Below, one piece after another: positions 63,780-64,000 of a stretch of 64,000 nucleotides of DNA; within the stretch, counting starts at the first letter, position 1; each line of letters begins with the position of its first letter. The translations under genes were made by a program, and so were the position numbers. This DNA comes from Hippasteria phrygiana. Lineage: Eukaryota > Echinodermata > Asteroidea > Valvatida > Goniasteridae. The stretch spans positions 308,563 through 372,562 of the forward strand of contig JAZGUH010000258.1 in assembly GCA_037893225.1 (NCBI GenBank), written 5' to 3'. The notes under the pieces were generated by a model. The model did no database searches. It had not been told where the DNA came from and saw only the letters and a list, made by a program, of their open reading frames with translations.

Positions 63780-64000
63780 GCATGAAATATCAACCAAATT
63801 CAGTAATTTTGACATGTATGGATAGCTTAGATCTGGCGCTACATGTTGCAATTATCGGCGGCTTCTTAGAGTTAAAACTTGTGGAGAAAATTCAAACCTC
63901 GCAATGTTTATTTTCTTTCCGGCCAACATCTGTGTACATGTTACCGTCTATTTATTGCTCCATGCATGTCAAATTCCCTGGGGTATGGACTTGCTTTACT
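63780..64000. repeat. Partial monomer at right window edge (p1-p221)
   Basis: The last copy is class A and is cut after 221 of 232 bases, inside CTTGCTTTACTC. The array therefore continues to the right of the window. Confidence 0.97.

Larger units (their letters stand above)
1..64000. repeat. Satellite DNA array, 232-bp monomer, direct head-to-tail
   Basis: Every stretch of the window is a copy of one monomer of about 232 bp, always in the same orientation. Landmarks recurring once per copy are GCATGAAATATCAACC (p1-16), AGATCT (p50-55), ATCGGCGGCTTC (p75-86), AACCTCGCAATG (p116-127) and GGGGTATGGACTTG (p201-214). There are 274 complete copies between 78 and 63779 plus a fragment at each end. 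A class A consensus counted by hand has 46 C and 42 G in 232 bp (37.9% G+C) and six CpG sites. No unique sequence interrupts the array. The regularity, uniform direction and higher-order structure are those of a eukaryotic satellite. I do not recognise the family and cannot assign a species or chromosomal position. No coding, RNA or transposon feature is supported anywhere in the window. Confidence 0.99.
15985..64000. repeat. Array domain 2: mixed class A, B, C and D monomers
   Basis: From 15985 the array changes composition. Class D (T130G) first appears at 15994, inside the 272-bp monomer. Class C first appears at 16137-16367, and the domain 2 form of B at 16368. From here the classes follow recurring strings such as B-A-D-C, and class A after B carries T87C. 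Some B copies with C191A, the domain 1 marker, recur at about 44031, 49362, 50985, 52608, 53999 and 61188. Confidence 0.88.

Noticed and set aside
1..64000. CRISPR array or other repeat-spacer system
   Set aside because: There are no unique spacers: the whole 232 bp is conserved from copy to copy, the repeat is far longer than a CRISPR repeat, and no cas genes are present.
1..64000. Tandem rRNA, 5S, tRNA or snRNA gene cluster
   Set aside because: I could not find a tRNA B-box-like GGTTCRANNCC, 5S control region or recognisable rRNA segment in the monomer, and its stop-to-stop variation and indels do not fit a structured RNA.
1..64000. Tandem transposon or retroelement insertions
   Set aside because: No terminal repeats, target-site duplications, poly(A) tails or transposase/reverse-transcriptase reading frames; copies abut perfectly with no boundaries other than the monomer phase.
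1..64000. Telomeric or simple-sequence repeats inside the array
   Set aside because: No TTAGGG-, TTTAGGG- or TTAGG-type runs or microsatellites; the only homopolymers are short A, T and G runs belonging to the monomer.

Overview
The whole 64 kb window is one uninterrupted satellite DNA array. A monomer of 232 bp (about 38% G+C) is repeated head to tail, always in the same orientation, from the first base to the last. The window opens at monomer position 156 and closes at position 221, so neither array edge is visible. Between 78 and 63779 there are exactly 274 complete monomers. The length accounting closes: 219 of 232 bp, 42 of 231 bp, 7 of 234 bp, 2 of 233 bp and 4 of 272 bp sum to 63,702 bp. 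I see no unique sequence, gene, RNA gene, transposon or CRISPR array. Monomer coordinates p1-p232 used below start at the G of the GCATGAAATATC motif (for example p1 = 774).

Organism: very long, highly homogenised tandem arrays with higher-order repeats are typical of eukaryotic heterochromatin (centromeric, pericentromeric, subtelomeric, sex-chromosome or B-chromosome satellites). The sequence suggests a eukaryote, but I do not recognise this family and cannot name the species or chromosomal location.

Layout: four monomer classes can be told apart by diagnostic bases, mostly in p130-p209. A is the commonest class. B carries T139C, A147C, A157G, T160G, G161A, G167T, C169T and A187C. C carries A157G, G161A, G167T, A187C and a 1-bp loss near p208. 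D is B plus T130G. Domain 1 (1 to about 15984) contains only A and B, including a special 234-bp form that follows B. Domain 2 (about 15985 to the end) mixes A, B, C and D, commonly as B-A-D-C or B-A-(D-A)n-D-C strings. The switch is abrupt and falls in a 272-bp monomer carrying a 40-bp internal duplication.

Higher order: shared private variants show large tandem duplications with periods of 5111 (22 monomers), 927 (4), 1624 (7), 1895 (8), 3012 (13), 1854 (8), 1623 (7), 1391 (6) and 2086 (9) bp. There are also similar blocks at non-adjacent offsets of 2550, 2088, 2782, 3709, 4405, 7188, 7455 and 13255 bp. This is the pattern expected from repeated unequal exchange or amplification within one array.

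The many plus-strand open frames (up to 197 codons) are by-products of the repeat: 232 is 1 modulo 3, and p97-p227 happens to lack stop codons. They overlap one another in different frames and are not called as genes. All class assignments and block boundaries were read by eye, not computed by alignment.
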